From the NCBI RefSeq assembly GCF_900176135.1, contig NZ_FWWW01000070.1, positions 102,762-166,761 on the forward strand: a stretch of DNA of 64,000 nt, given 5' to 3'. This DNA comes from Hymenobacter roseosalivarius DSM 11622. Lineage in GTDB: Bacteria; Bacteroidota; Bacteroidia; Cytophagales; Hymenobacteraceae. Below are positions 55,950 to 64,000 of this stretch, piece by piece. The position numbers were made by a program, and so were the translations under genes. A model generated the notes under the pieces. That model did not search any database. It was not told the origin of the DNA and saw nothing but the letters and a program-made list of their open reading frames with translations. Each line of letters starts with the position of its first letter. Positions within the stretch are counted from its first letter, which is position 1.

Positions 55950-57260
55950 ATGGTTGATACGACCTACGTTCCCTACAAAGTAAAAGACATGTCGCTGGCC
56001 GAATGGGGCCGCAAGGAAATCCGTTTGGCAGAGGCTGAAATGCCGGGCCTGATGGCTTTGCGCGAAGAGTTTGGTGCTTCGCAGCCGCTGAAAGGTGCCC
56101 GCGTTGCGGGTTGCCTGCACATGACCATTCAAACCGCCGTACTCATCGAGACGCTTATCGCACTCGGTGCCGATGTTACGTGGTCATCGTGTAACATCTT
56201 TTCTACCCAGGACCACGCTGCCGCTGCTATTGCTGCTGCTGGTATTCCGGTGTATGCCTGGAAGGGCATGAGCGAGGAAGAATTTAACTGGTGCATCGAG
56301 CAAACCCTGTATTTCGGTGAAGATCGTCAGCCCCTGAACATGATTCTGGACGATGGCGGCGACCTGACCAACATGGTGCTCAACAACTTTCCTGAATTAG
56401 CTGCTGGTATCCGTGGCATTTCGGAAGAAACTACTACTGGCGTATTGCGTCTGTTGGATCGGGTGAAGAACGGAAGCTTGCTGATGCCCGCCTTCAACAT
56501 CAATGACTCGGTAACGAAGTCGAAGTTCGATAATAAGTATGGCTGCAAAGAGTCGGCCGTAGACGCTATCCGTCGGGCAACTGATGTAATGATGGCCGGC
56601 AAAATTGCTGTAGTGGCCGGTTACGGCGACGTAGGGAAAGGCACCGCTGCTTCGTTGCGCGGCGCCGGTGCCCGCGTTATCGTCACTGAAATCGACCCAA
56701 TTTGCGCCCTGCAAGCGGCCATGGACGGCTACGCGGTGAAGAAAATGGCAACTGCCATTAAGGAAGCCGACATCGTAGTAACCGCTACCGGCAACTGCGA
56801 CATCATCACCGAAGAGCATTTTCGTGCGCTGAAAGACAAGGCTATCGTCTGCAACATCGGTCACTTCGACGATGAGATTGATATGGCTTGGCTGAATGGC
56901 AACTACGGCGACACCAAAGACACGGTGAAGCCCCAAGTTGATTTGTACAACATCGATGGCAAAGAGGTGATCATTCTGGCCGAAGGTCGTTTGGTAAACC
57001 TGGGTTGCGCTACTGGCCACCCTTCGTTTGTAATGTCGAACTCGTTCACGAACCAGGTATTGGCGCAGCTGGAGTTGTGGCAGAACGCGGATCAGTACGA
57101 GAACAAAGTGTACACACTGCCTAAGCATCTCGACGAGAAGGTGGCGTATCTGCATTTAGCCAAAATTGGTGTGGAACTGGATGAGCTGAAGCCTAAGCAG
57201 GCGCAGTACATTGGCGTAGACGTACAAGGCCCATTCAAGTCGGACCTATACCGCTACTAG
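55950..57260 (+). CDS. ahcY: Adenosylhomocysteinase
   Basis: AhcY splits S-adenosylhomocysteine into adenosine and homocysteine with tightly bound NAD, keeping methylation reactions going. The 436-residue protein shows [37 protein letters not shown], the NAD motif [51 protein letters not shown] and the C-terminal Lys/Tyr ending FKSDLYRY, which closes the active site. It pairs functionally with metK at 7237. A C6-type terminator follows. Confidence 0.97.
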   Translation: MVDTTYVPYKVKDMSLAEWGRKEIRLAEAEMPGLMALREEFGASQPLKGARVAGCLHMTIQTAVLIETLIALGADVTWSSCNIFSTQDHAAAAIAAAGIPVYAWKGMSEEEFNWCIEQTLYFGEDRQPLNMILDDGGDLTNMVLNNFPELAAGIRGISEETTTGVLRLLDRVKNGSLLMPAFNINDSVTKSKFDNKYGCKESAVDAIRRATDVMMAGKIAVVAGYGDVGKGTAASLRGAGARVIVTEIDPICALQAAMDGYAVKKMATAIKEADIVVTATGNCDIITEEHFRALKDKAIVCNIGHFDDEIDMAWLNGNYGDTKDTVKPQVDLYNIDGKEVIILAEGRLVNLGCATGHPSFVMSNSFTNQVLAQLELWQNADQYENKVYTLPKHLDEKVAYLHLAKIGVELDELKPKQAQYIGVDVQGPFKSDLYRY

Positions 57261-57276
57261 AATTTGGTTTAGTTAT

Positions 57277-57313
57277 AAAAAAGCCCCCCAGATATTATCT
57301 GGGGGGCTTTTTT
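57277..57313. terminator. C6-type terminator after ahcY
   Basis: AAAAAAGCCCCCCAGAT pairs perfectly over 17 bp with ATCTGGGGGGCTTTTTT around a 3-base loop, between convergent genes. Confidence 0.93.
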
Positions 57314-57323
57314 GTTATATATT

Positions 57324-58514
57324 TTATTCGGCAACGGTAAACCACGGCACATTTAGCTGGCCCGGCATGGAATGAATCTCTATCTCCTTCCCCACCTTTA
57401 CCTGCTGATAATACTGCCGCGAGACTGTCACATCGTCGGTTGAGGTGCGTGGTCCCCAAGGGCTAACGTGTAAGTAGTAGGTAGTGGTTTTGCCGCTACT
57501 AGTTCTTTTGCTAAGCACTTTGGCTTCATATATGGTGGCTTGACCCTCATCGAAAGTGCAGTTATAGCTTAGCGTGGCAGCGAATCCATAGATAGCAGCA
57601 GTAAATAGTGTTGCAATCAATAAGCTTATCCGCGACTTATCGCGAAAGAGAAAATCGCGACTGCCTCCAAGCAATATCAGAATACCAATAACTGCTACTA
57701 CCGCCGCTTGAGGCCACAAAGGACGATAATCTAAAACTTCGAAATCCAAAACTACACGCATTAGTAGCAGAAGCGGCGGTCCTATAATTGCCGTAGTTAC
57801 CCCAGGATAAGCGCTGTTCTTTTTCTCATCAAATCGGATTGCACCTTGGTGTATCCACAAAGCTGCCATTGCCAATAATGGCACTACCAACCCGACTGCT
57901 ATAGCCCATTGGTAGGGCTGGGGGCGCAAAAGTAGCCAAGCCGCTACTATACCACCAATAATATTCAGCCATTTGGCAGTGCGTCGCGCTTTTTTCAGCG
58001 TTTCTTGACGCTCAGTTGGCGTTCTACCTAAGTCGTGTTCTTCTAAAGCTTGGGCAGCCTCCTGCTCTTGCTCCAACACATCCAGATCAGGATAGCGGTC
58101 TGCGAACCACTCCTGCAATCCTGCATAATCCTCGCTGGTGTAGCCTATCTGTATTTTGGGGTCAACTGCGCTATCTGGAAAGATGCGTATGTAGTGCTGA
58201 TCAATCCGATAGCCTTTTATATTAGCCAGTGGCAACTCCTTACGCCGGAATATGCCCGCATAAATAAGCATATCGGTAGTAATAATATGTTTGGCTTTGA
58301 TGGTTTCCAGCAGACCATATATAAGGAAAATAGCCATTCCTATCATTAGAGCAGAAAAGCCAATAAAAAGCCCGAGCCCGAGTTGTTGGCTGTTATACCA
58401 ACCCAAAAATGGTATGGCCAGAAATAGAAGGATGAGCGGTGGTCCGAAAATGTACATAAATAGGCGCCAGCCTTTGGCCGTACCGTACTCCTGCTGTGCC
58501 TGTTGGGTGTTCAT
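57324..58514 (-). CDS. Polytopic membrane protein with a PH-like segment
   Basis: The 396-residue protein has two N-terminal membrane helices (FGPPLILLFLAIPFLGWY; GLFIGFSALMIGMAIFLIYGL), a bPH-like segment (HIITTDMLIYAGIFRRKELPLANIKGYRI), a coiled acidic region (VLEQEQEAAQALEEHD), then further helices and a soluble C-terminus. This resembles uncharacterised Bacteroidota proteins with a bacterial PH domain. No catalytic motif is seen. It is divergent from the envelope glycosyltransferase operon. Confidence 0.7.
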   Translation of the reverse strand: MNTQQAQQEYGTAKGWRLFMYIFGPPLILLFLAIPFLGWYNSQQLGLGLFIGFSALMIGMAIFLIYGLLETIKAKHIITTDMLIYAGIFRRKELPLANIKGYRIDQHYIRIFPDSAVDPKIQIGYTSEDYAGLQEWFADRYPDLDVLEQEQEAAQALEEHDLGRTPTERQETLKKARRTAKWLNIIGGIVAAWLLLRPQPYQWAIAVGLVVPLLAMAALWIHQGAIRFDEKKNSAYPGVTTAIIGPPLLLLMRVVLDFEVLDYRPLWPQAAVVAVIGILILLGGSRDFLFRDKSRISLLIATLFTAAIYGFAATLSYNCTFDEGQATIYEAKVLSKRTSSGKTTTYYLHVSPWGPRTSTDDVTVSRQYYQQVKVGKEIEIHSMPGQLNVPWFTVAE

Positions 58515-58657
58515 GAATGGTTGAATAGAATAGGGTAAAGGAAAGATGAATGATACTGAAGCAATACCGGTGCGTTTGTAGCGAAACTAAAGCCAAAGTC
58601 TGCATTCGGAGAGAGACACAGCTAGAAGCTGTGCCCAATTCCAGATATTTGCCCCCC

Positions 58658-59425
58658 ATGCCTGTTTCCCTGTCCGTCGTCATCATCACCTACAATGAAG
58701 AGCGCAACATCGGCCGCTGCCTGGATGCGCTTGGTGATATAGCCGACGAGGTAGTAGTAGTCGATTCCTTCTCGACTGATGAGACGGTGGGCATCTGCGA
58801 AAGTCGGCACGTCCGCGTTGTTCAGCAGGCCTTTGCCGGCTACGTGGAGCAAAAAAACTTCGCTACTGCACAAGCCCGCCACGATCATGTGCTCCAACTC
58901 GATGCCGATGAAGTGCTGACTGAGGAGCTGCGCCAAAGTATTCGGGAAGCAAAGCAAAACTGGCAGGGCGCAGGCTACACCTTGGCGCGCCTCACCAACT
59001 ACTGCGGTACCTGGGTGCGCCACGGCGGCTGGTACCCCGACCGCAAGCTTCGCCTCTACGACCGGCGCTTAGGCCGCTGGACTGGCCTGCTCCTGCACGA
59101 GCGCTATGAGGTGGCTGGGGGGCAAAATGTCGGCACCTTATCCGGCGACCTGCTCCATTATTCCTACGATTCGGTGGCCCAACACATAACGCAGCTCAAC
59201 CATTTTACCAGCATCGCGGCCGAGGAGCTGGCGTTACGCGGCAGGGGAAACGCCACTTTTTTTCATCTGCTGCTCCAACCTGTCTGGAAGTTTGTGCACG
59301 GCTATTTTTTGCGTCTGGGTTTCCTCGATGGTTTTGCCGGGCTGTGTATAGCCAGTATCTCCGCAGGGGGCGTTTTTTTGAAATACGCCAAGCTGCGTAC
59401 CCAGTCGATACCTCCCGCTACATGA
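58658..59425 (+). CDS. Glycosyltransferase family 2 (WaaE/KdtX-like)
   Basis: The 255-residue protein has the GT-A fold motifs SVVIITYNEERNIGRCL, EVVVVDSFSTDET, LQLDADEVL and a C-terminal part with DRKLRLYDRRLGRWTG. This matches small LPS core glucosyltransferases of the WaaE type. The start at 58658 follows TTTGCCCCCC directly, so a C6 motif abuts the ATG. The next gene overlaps by 4 bp (ATGA), indicating coupling. Confidence 0.88.
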   Translation: MPVSLSVVIITYNEERNIGRCLDALGDIADEVVVVDSFSTDETVGICESRHVRVVQQAFAGYVEQKNFATAQARHDHVLQLDADEVLTEELRQSIREAKQNWQGAGYTLARLTNYCGTWVRHGGWYPDRKLRLYDRRLGRWTGLLLHERYEVAGGQNVGTLSGDLLHYSYDSVAQHITQLNHFTSIAAEELALRGRGNATFFHLLLQPVWKFVHGYFLRLGFLDGFAGLCIASISAGGVFLKYAKLRTQSIPPAT

Positions 59426-60465
59426 AAACCTTCCTGGTAAGCCGGACCGATGCCATTGGCGACGTGGTATTAACATTGCCCGTCTGCGGACAGTTAAAGC
59501 GCTTATTTCCGGGGTGTCGGGTCGTGCTGATTGGCCGCACCTATACGCAGGCAGTGGCCGAAGCCTGCCCGCAGGTTGATGGCTTTATTAATGTGGATGA
59601 GCTGCTAAAAAGCTCCCCCCGCGCACAAGTTGCGGCATTGCGGGCGGAACAGGCAGCCGCTATTATTCACGTTTTTCCGAACAAGTCCTTGGCTCGGCTC
59701 GCACGGCAGGCGGATATTCCGATACGTATCGGCACGCGCAACCGCTGGTTTCACTGGCTTACCTGCAATCGGCTGGTTGCTCTTAGTCGGCGGCATTCAC
59801 CTTTGCACGAGGCCCAGCTGAATCTACGTATGCTGGCGCCATTAAGCACTTTCAAAGCCGATTTGCCATTAGCTGAAGTTGCAGCGTTAAGCAGTCTGCA
59901 GCCAGTGGAGACGCTAGGGGGCAATTTTAGCCAGCTTCTCCAGGCTCGTAAAGCCGGACAGCTCAACATCATTCTGCATCCCAGCTCGCGGGGTAGCGCG
60001 CGCGAATGGGGCCTCGATCATTTTGGCACTCTGGCTTACCTGCTACACCAGGCCGGGCACCGCGTATTCATAACTGGCACCACCGCCGACGGCGAAATGC
60101 TGCGCCCGTGGCTGACGGCTCACGCTTCTTCTCTTACCGCCGACTTAACTGGGCAACTCTCCCTACCTCAGCTTTTAGCATTTATTCATGCCACCGACGG
60201 CCTGGTAGCTGCTAGCACCGGTCCCCTGCATCTGGCCGCTGCCCTGGGCCGGCATGCGTTAGGCGTTTATCCATCCCTGCGACCTACAGACCCTGGTCGT
60301 TGGGCCCCGCTGGGCCCTCATGCCGAGTATCTCGTGTTCGACCGCCCCAACTGCACCGATTGCCGGATGCAGCCCGCGCTGTGTACCTGCGTGCGTGCGA
60401 TTCAGCCGGCGCAGGTATTGGCACGTATTTCGGGGTGGCAACCGTTAGCTATTTCCGCACCCTGA
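59422..60465 (+). CDS. Glycosyltransferase family 9 (heptosyltransferase-like)
   Basis: The 347-residue protein has the GT9 layout: N-terminal MKTFLVSRTDAIGDVVLTLPV, RVVLIGRTY and VDGFINVDEL, then a C-terminal domain with ILHPSSRGSAREWGLDHF and ASTGPLHLAAALG. GT9 enzymes add heptose or related sugars in LPS or lipooligosaccharide synthesis using ADP-sugars. A C-terminal Cys-rich loop (FDRPNCTDCRMQPALCTC) is unusual for E. coli heptosyltransferases. The start at 59422 overlaps the GT2 stop. Confidence 0.9.
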   Translation: MKTFLVSRTDAIGDVVLTLPVCGQLKRLFPGCRVVLIGRTYTQAVAEACPQVDGFINVDELLKSSPRAQVAALRAEQAAAIIHVFPNKSLARLARQADIPIRIGTRNRWFHWLTCNRLVALSRRHSPLHEAQLNLRMLAPLSTFKADLPLAEVAALSSLQPVETLGGNFSQLLQARKAGQLNIILHPSSRGSAREWGLDHFGTLAYLLHQAGHRVFITGTTADGEMLRPWLTAHASSLTADLTGQLSLPQLLAFIHATDGLVAASTGPLHLAAALGRHALGVYPSLRPTDPGRWAPLGPHAEYLVFDRPNCTDCRMQPALCTCVRAIQPAQVLARISGWQPLAISAP

Positions 60466-60469
60466 TATT

Positions 60470-61777
60470 TTGGCGTTAATCTCTCATTCTGCTCCTCCTA
60501 CTTCTACGCTGCCAAGCTTGCGGCAAGCCTGGCGGCAAGGCCGCGTATCGCAATATCTGTTGCTGCTGGCTTGTGTGGCTGGGGTAGCGGGTCTTTTTAC
60601 TTCTCGGGCGTTGGTAGCCTTGAGCCCGCTGGTAGGCGTGGCGGCAGCCGTGGCCAACCCAAACGCGCGCCTGGCCCTCACGCAGTGGCTGCGCAATAAA
60701 TCAGCCTGGGGCCTGGCTTTGCTGTACTTCCTATTGGTGGTAAGTGGCTTGTATACCGAAGACTGGTCAGTCTGGCAGCACCAAATGTATCGGCAGCTTC
60801 CCTTAATTGGGGTTCCCTTGGCGTTTGCCTTGGCCGTTCCGCTAAGTGCCCGGCAGCGCTATGCTATTGGTTGTCTGTTCGTGGCTGGGGGCGCGCTTAT
60901 AGGTGGCGCTACCGTTGTTCGTTATTTGCTCAATCCACTAGCTAATAATGAGCTCATTATGGTGGGCCAAAACACGCCATCCGTGACGGGCATCTTCCAT
61001 ATACACTTTGGCCTAATGCTGGCCCTGGCTGTTTACTTCGGCCTGTTGCTGAGTCGTAGCACGCATGCGGGGAAGCTAGCGCAGATACTGCTGGTGCTGG
61101 GGGGGCTTTTTTCGGCTATGGCCCTGCACATTTTGGCCTATCGAACGGGGCTGCTGGTGCTGTATACCGCTCTGCTGGTGAATGGAGCGATTCTTATTGT
61201 GGGGCAGCGGCGTTTCCTGCTGGGGGGCATTTTGCTGGCTTTCCTAATTATCGTGCCTTTCCTTACCTATAATCTTCTCACTTCTTTCCGCTACCGAGTG
61301 CTGGGTACGGCCTATGACATAGCGCAATTTTCCGCGAATCAGGATATCAATACTTTTTCCGTCTCACAACGTTTTGCTGCCTGGGAAACTGCGCGCGTAG
61401 TAGCTACTCTACAGCCCTGGGTTGGCGTAGGCATGGCTGATGTGCGAGTTGAGATGATGCGGCAATACGAATGGCGCGACTACGGCCTAGAGCCGGCCAA
61501 CCGCGTCATGATTCACAATCAATACCTGCACTACCTAGTTGGCGGCGGCGTTATCGGATTATTTCTTTGGCTACTGGTTCTGCTTGGACCGCTGGCGCAA
61601 CCTAGTTTGCGTAGAAACCCGTACGTGATACATTTCCTGGTCGTAATGGGCACCGGAATGCTGGTTGATTCACTGCTGGAGCTCCAAATTGGCTTCAACT
61701 TATTCGTATTCCTCTACAGCTTTCTACTGGTGGCCGGCGAGCGGCATAGCCAAGAGGCCACCGCGAACCTTCCCTGA
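60470..61777 (+). CDS. O-antigen ligase/polymerase family membrane protein
   Basis: The 435-residue protein has about ten to twelve membrane helices and a large periplasmic loop near residues 280-345 (YDIAQFSANQDINTFSVSQRFAAWETARVV; VRVEMMRQYEWRDYGLEPANR; IHNQYLHYLVGGGVIGLFL). That loop with HNQYL is typical of O-antigen ligases (WaaL/Wzy_C). It starts at a TTG 4 bases after the GT9 stop; no ATG is available before the hydrophobic region. With the GT2 and GT9 genes it forms an envelope polysaccharide operon. Confidence 0.85.
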   Translation: MALISHSAPPTSTLPSLRQAWRQGRVSQYLLLLACVAGVAGLFTSRALVALSPLVGVAAAVANPNARLALTQWLRNKSAWGLALLYFLLVVSGLYTEDWSVWQHQMYRQLPLIGVPLAFALAVPLSARQRYAIGCLFVAGGALIGGATVVRYLLNPLANNELIMVGQNTPSVTGIFHIHFGLMLALAVYFGLLLSRSTHAGKLAQILLVLGGLFSAMALHILAYRTGLLVLYTALLVNGAILIVGQRRFLLGGILLAFLIIVPFLTYNLLTSFRYRVLGTAYDIAQFSANQDINTFSVSQRFAAWETARVVATLQPWVGVGMADVRVEMMRQYEWRDYGLEPANRVMIHNQYLHYLVGGGVIGLFLWLLVLLGPLAQPSLRRNPYVIHFLVVMGTGMLVDSLLELQIGFNLFVFLYSFLLVAGERHSQEATANLP

Positions 61778-61854
61778 GCGAACAGGTATAGGAATATACG
61801 TTTCTTGGCTGATTGTCCTTTTTTGGTGATATTCGGCCGTAATTTTTAGTCTCC

Positions 61855-62502
61855 ATGAGCGATTCTCCCGAACGGGTACCCAAGCTGAGCAAGGAAGAAA
61901 AGGACCGGCGGTTTCAGGCCGAACTGATGCCGGTGCTCGACCCGCTCTACAACTTTGCCTACCGCCTCACTCTCGACGAAGATGACGCCAACGACCTCGT
62001 GCAGGAGACCTATTTGAAGGCTTATCGTTTCTTCGAGTACTTCGAACAGGGAACCAACGCGAAAGCGTGGCTGTTTCGCATCCTGAAAAACTCGTTCATC
62101 AACGACTTCCGAAAAAAGAGTAAGCAACCCGCCAAAGTCGACTACAGCGAAATTGAAGGGTACTACAATACGGAAGACGTAGATGCCGAGGGCGACGTGG
62201 GAAGCACGTCGTCGGATATGCGGCAGCAGTCCGTGCGCGACCTCATCGGCGATGAGGTGGCCAGCGCGCTCAACTCGTTGCCCGTGGATTTCCGCACTGT
62301 CATTATTCTCTGTGATCTGGAAGGATTCACCTATGAAGAAATGGCTAAGGTGCTGGATATTCCTATCGGTACGGTGCGCTCCCGGTTGCACCGGGCACGC
62401 AACTTCCTGAAAGAAAAACTAGAAAAATACGCTAAATCAATGGGCTATGGCAACGACGACGAAAACGACGCTGACGCTCTCCTCACCGACGAAGACCAAT
62501 AA
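61855..62502 (+). CDS. ECF-type RNA polymerase sigma factor (RpoE-like)
   Basis: The 215-residue protein has region 2 (LYNFAYRLTLDEDDANDLVQETYLKAYRFFEYFEQGTNAKAWLFRILKNSFINDFRK) and region 4 (LPVDFRTVIILCDLEGFTYEEMAKVLDIPIGTVRSRLHRARNFL). A long acidic insert (YYNTEDVDAEGDVGS) lies between them. A zinc-binding anti-sigma-like gene follows, suggesting a regulated pair that responds to envelope or oxidative stress. The signal is not visible here. Confidence 0.93.
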   Translation: MSDSPERVPKLSKEEKDRRFQAELMPVLDPLYNFAYRLTLDEDDANDLVQETYLKAYRFFEYFEQGTNAKAWLFRILKNSFINDFRKKSKQPAKVDYSEIEGYYNTEDVDAEGDVGSTSSDMRQQSVRDLIGDEVASALNSLPVDFRTVIILCDLEGFTYEEMAKVLDIPIGTVRSRLHRARNFLKEKLEKYAKSMGYGNDDENDADALLTDEDQ

Positions 62503-62527
62503 CAATAACAATTTTCCTCCCTCTTTT

Positions 62528-62812
62528 ATGGAAGCCACTTCTACCACAGCCCCCAACCAGCAAGTCGCCGCTTCTGGTCCCGATTGCGAACGTGTAAACA
62601 CGATTCTCGACCAAATTATTGTGGGGCAGGATCCCAATGAGGAGGATGAAGAATATTTCATCAATCACGCGGAAGACTGTTCTCCTTGCTTCGATAGCAT
62701 TGATAAACAGCAGGTTTTCGTCGGTTTCATTAATGAGAAAGTAGGCCGTAAGGGCGCTCCTTCCTCTCTTCCCCACACCATTATGGCGCGCGTTCAGGCA
62801 GAAATGGCCTAA
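62528..62812 (+). CDS. Zinc-binding anti-sigma-like protein
   Basis: The 94-residue protein has an HxxxCxxC motif (HAEDCSPC) preceded by an acidic helix, the arrangement of ZAS-type zinc anti-sigma domains. An additional Cys lies in PDCERVN. It has no membrane helix, so it would be a soluble anti-sigma or metal protein. It lies 25 bp after the sigma factor stop, and the ATG at 62528 is preferred because an earlier ATG would overlap the sigma gene. Confidence 0.75.
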   Translation: MEATSTTAPNQQVAASGPDCERVNTILDQIIVGQDPNEEDEEYFINHAEDCSPCFDSIDKQQVFVGFINEKVGRKGAPSSLPHTIMARVQAEMA

Positions 62813-62821
62813 TTTCGCTTC

Positions 62822-63406
62822 ATGCAGGGTAAAATCATCGTGTTTTCGGCTCCTTCCGGGGCCGGCAAAACTACTATAGTCCATCGGCTGCTGGAGCGGA
62901 TTCTAGAGCTAAGCTTCTCTATTTCGGCCTGCACCCGCGACCGGCGGGGACGCACCGAGGCCAACGGCAAGGACTATTATTTCATATCCGTTCAGGAATT
63001 TCAGGAGAAGATCCGCCACGATGAGTTTGTCGAGTGGGAGGAAGTCTACGAGGGAGCTTTTTATGGCACCCTCAAGTCTGAGATTGAGCGCATCTGGGAG
63101 AGTGGCAAACACGCTGTCTTAGATGTTGACGTCAAAGGAGGCTTAAGCATCAAAGAGTTTTACAAAGACCGCGCCTTGGCAGTTTTCGTGAAACCGCCCT
63201 CACTGGAAGTCTTAGAAGATCGACTCAAATCGCGCGCTACCGATTCGGCAGCCAGTATTTCGGCCCGGCTGTACAAAGCTGACTTCGAGCTGACGTTCGA
63301 GGATCGATTTGATATAACCGTCATCAATGACGACCTCGACGAGGCTACGGCTCAGGCTCAGAAGCTGGTACGTGAGTTTATAACTGCCGAACCTGCCATT
63401 CTGTGA
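62822..63406 (+). CDS. gmk: Guanylate kinase
   Basis: Gmk converts GMP to GDP with ATP. The 194-residue protein has the P-loop FSAPSGAGKTTIV, the GMP-binding SISACTRDRRGRTEANGKDYYF, FVEWEEVYEGAFYGT and DVDVKGGLSIKEFY, as in the family. It lies 9 bp after the anti-sigma gene, and its stop overlaps the GTG start of nadD (GTGA). Confidence 0.96.
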   Translation: MQGKIIVFSAPSGAGKTTIVHRLLERILELSFSISACTRDRRGRTEANGKDYYFISVQEFQEKIRHDEFVEWEEVYEGAFYGTLKSEIERIWESGKHAVLDVDVKGGLSIKEFYKDRALAVFVKPPSLEVLEDRLKSRATDSAASISARLYKADFELTFEDRFDITVINDDLDEATAQAQKLVREFITAEPAIL

Positions 63407-64000
63407 TTTCAGGCCTATCGTCAGAGCCTAAGAAGGTAGGACTACTCTTCGGTTCTTTCAACCCTATTCATACGGGCCATCTTATTTTGGCCCATTTCAT
63501 GGCTACGCACACCGATCTGGATGCGGTGTGGCTGGTAGTATCGCCTCAAAGTCCGTTTAAGATAGGCCAGGAAATGCTTCCCGAGGAAGAGCGTTTAGCT
63601 TTAGTTGAGTTGGCAATTGCTGGCAACGACCGATTGCGGGCTCTCGATATTGAGGCGCACATGCCCAAACCTAGCTATACAATCGACACACTTGATGAAC
63701 TGGTTAGTCGTTATCCGCGGCATCGGTTTGTGCTGCTAATGGGGGAAGACAATCTGCCCGATTTGCCTCGCTGGAAGCAAGCAGAACGTATTCTAGCTGA
63801 GCATGAGGTATATGTATATCCCCGGCCTGACGTAGATGCTACCGACTTGAAGGCCTACCCCAGCGTACGCGTGGTAGAAGCCCCCTTGCTTGATATCTCA
63901 GCCACATTTATCCGCGACTGTGTGCGGGCAGGCAAATCGATCCGCTATCTAGTGCCTGATGTGGTCGAAAATAGAATATTGAATGCCGGCTATTGGCAGC
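63403..64000 (+). CDS. nadD: Nicotinate-nucleotide adenylyltransferase (3' truncated by the window)
   Basis: The frame runs off the right edge; about 199 residues are visible. It starts at a GTG (63403) overlapping the gmk stop. Motifs are GLLFGSFNPIHTGHLILAHF (nucleotide-binding GxFxPxHxGH) and, near the end, DISATFIRDCVRAGKSIRYLVP (ISSTxxR type). NadD joins nicotinate mononucleotide and ATP to form deamido-NAD. The gmk-nadD pair is common in Bacteroidota. Confidence 0.95.
   Translation, partial: MISGLSSEPKKVGLLFGSFNPIHTGHLILAHFMATHTDLDAVWLVVSPQSPFKIGQEMLPEEERLALVELAIAGNDRLRALDIEAHMPKPSYTIDTLDELVSRYPRHRFVLLMGEDNLPDLPRWKQAERILAEHEVYVYPRPDVDATDLKAYPSVRVVEAPLLDISATFIRDCVRAGKSIRYLVPDVVENRILNAGYWQ

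Overview
The window looks like chromosomal DNA of a Bacteroidota bacterium of the Cytophagales, most like Hymenobacter (inference from sequence alone). The signs are moderately high GC, secreted proteins ending in type IX secretion (T9SS) sorting domains, promoters of the TTTG-N19-TAnnTTTG type, almost no Shine-Dalgarno sequences, the rpsU-xerC-hpf gene order, and a BtuB/BtuG vitamin B12 uptake operon. No rRNA, insertion sequence, phage or CRISPR array was seen. There is one tRNA, tRNA-Gly(CCC).

Layout. 1-7 kb: end of a probable cation-efflux transporter, a frameshifted PQQ-type sugar dehydrogenase, an exported amidase, a GNAT acetyltransferase and an S9 peptidase. 7-11.5 kb: metK facing the minus-strand block acyl-CoA dehydrogenase, rpsU, xerC, hpf. 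11.5-18.4 kb: polysaccharide export and phosphorelay trio (Wza-, Wzc- and CpsB-like), an SDR enzyme and a TPR protein. 18.5-24.5 kb: phosphosulfolactate-synthase-like protein, a second sugar dehydrogenase, BASS transporter, DedA, aroE and wrbA. 24.8-31 kb: an ECF sigma factor overlapping an anti-sigma/beta-barrel fusion, two small lipoproteins, uvrB and an unknown protein. 31.4-38.1 kb: two tandem M36 metalloproteases carried by T9SS. 38.4-47.8 kb: a membrane protein, L,D-transpeptidase, tRNA-Gly, a second GNAT, a degenerate hydrolase, a B12-type radical SAM protein and an HMA-AraC regulator. 48-52.3 kb: a lipoprotein and the cobalamin riboswitch-btuB-btuG operon. 52.3-64 kb: 3-methyladenine glycosylase, a methyltransferase, ahcY, a GT2-GT9-ligase envelope operon, a second sigma/anti-sigma pair, gmk and the start of nadD.

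How the genes connect. metK and ahcY are two steps of the SAM cycle. The B12 uptake operon lies about 2 kb from a predicted B12-binding radical SAM enzyme. Envelope and surface functions dominate: polysaccharide export, LPS-type glycosyltransferases, an L,D-transpeptidase, T9SS proteases and several lipoproteins.

The most unusual signal is not a gene. The string GCCCCCC, nearly always preceded by A/T and usually followed by A, recurs on both strands, in several reading frames and between genes. The same string as an inverted pair forms the stem of at least seven intrinsic terminators. This layout resembles the DNA uptake sequences of Neisseria and Haemophilus, although no function can be shown from this window.
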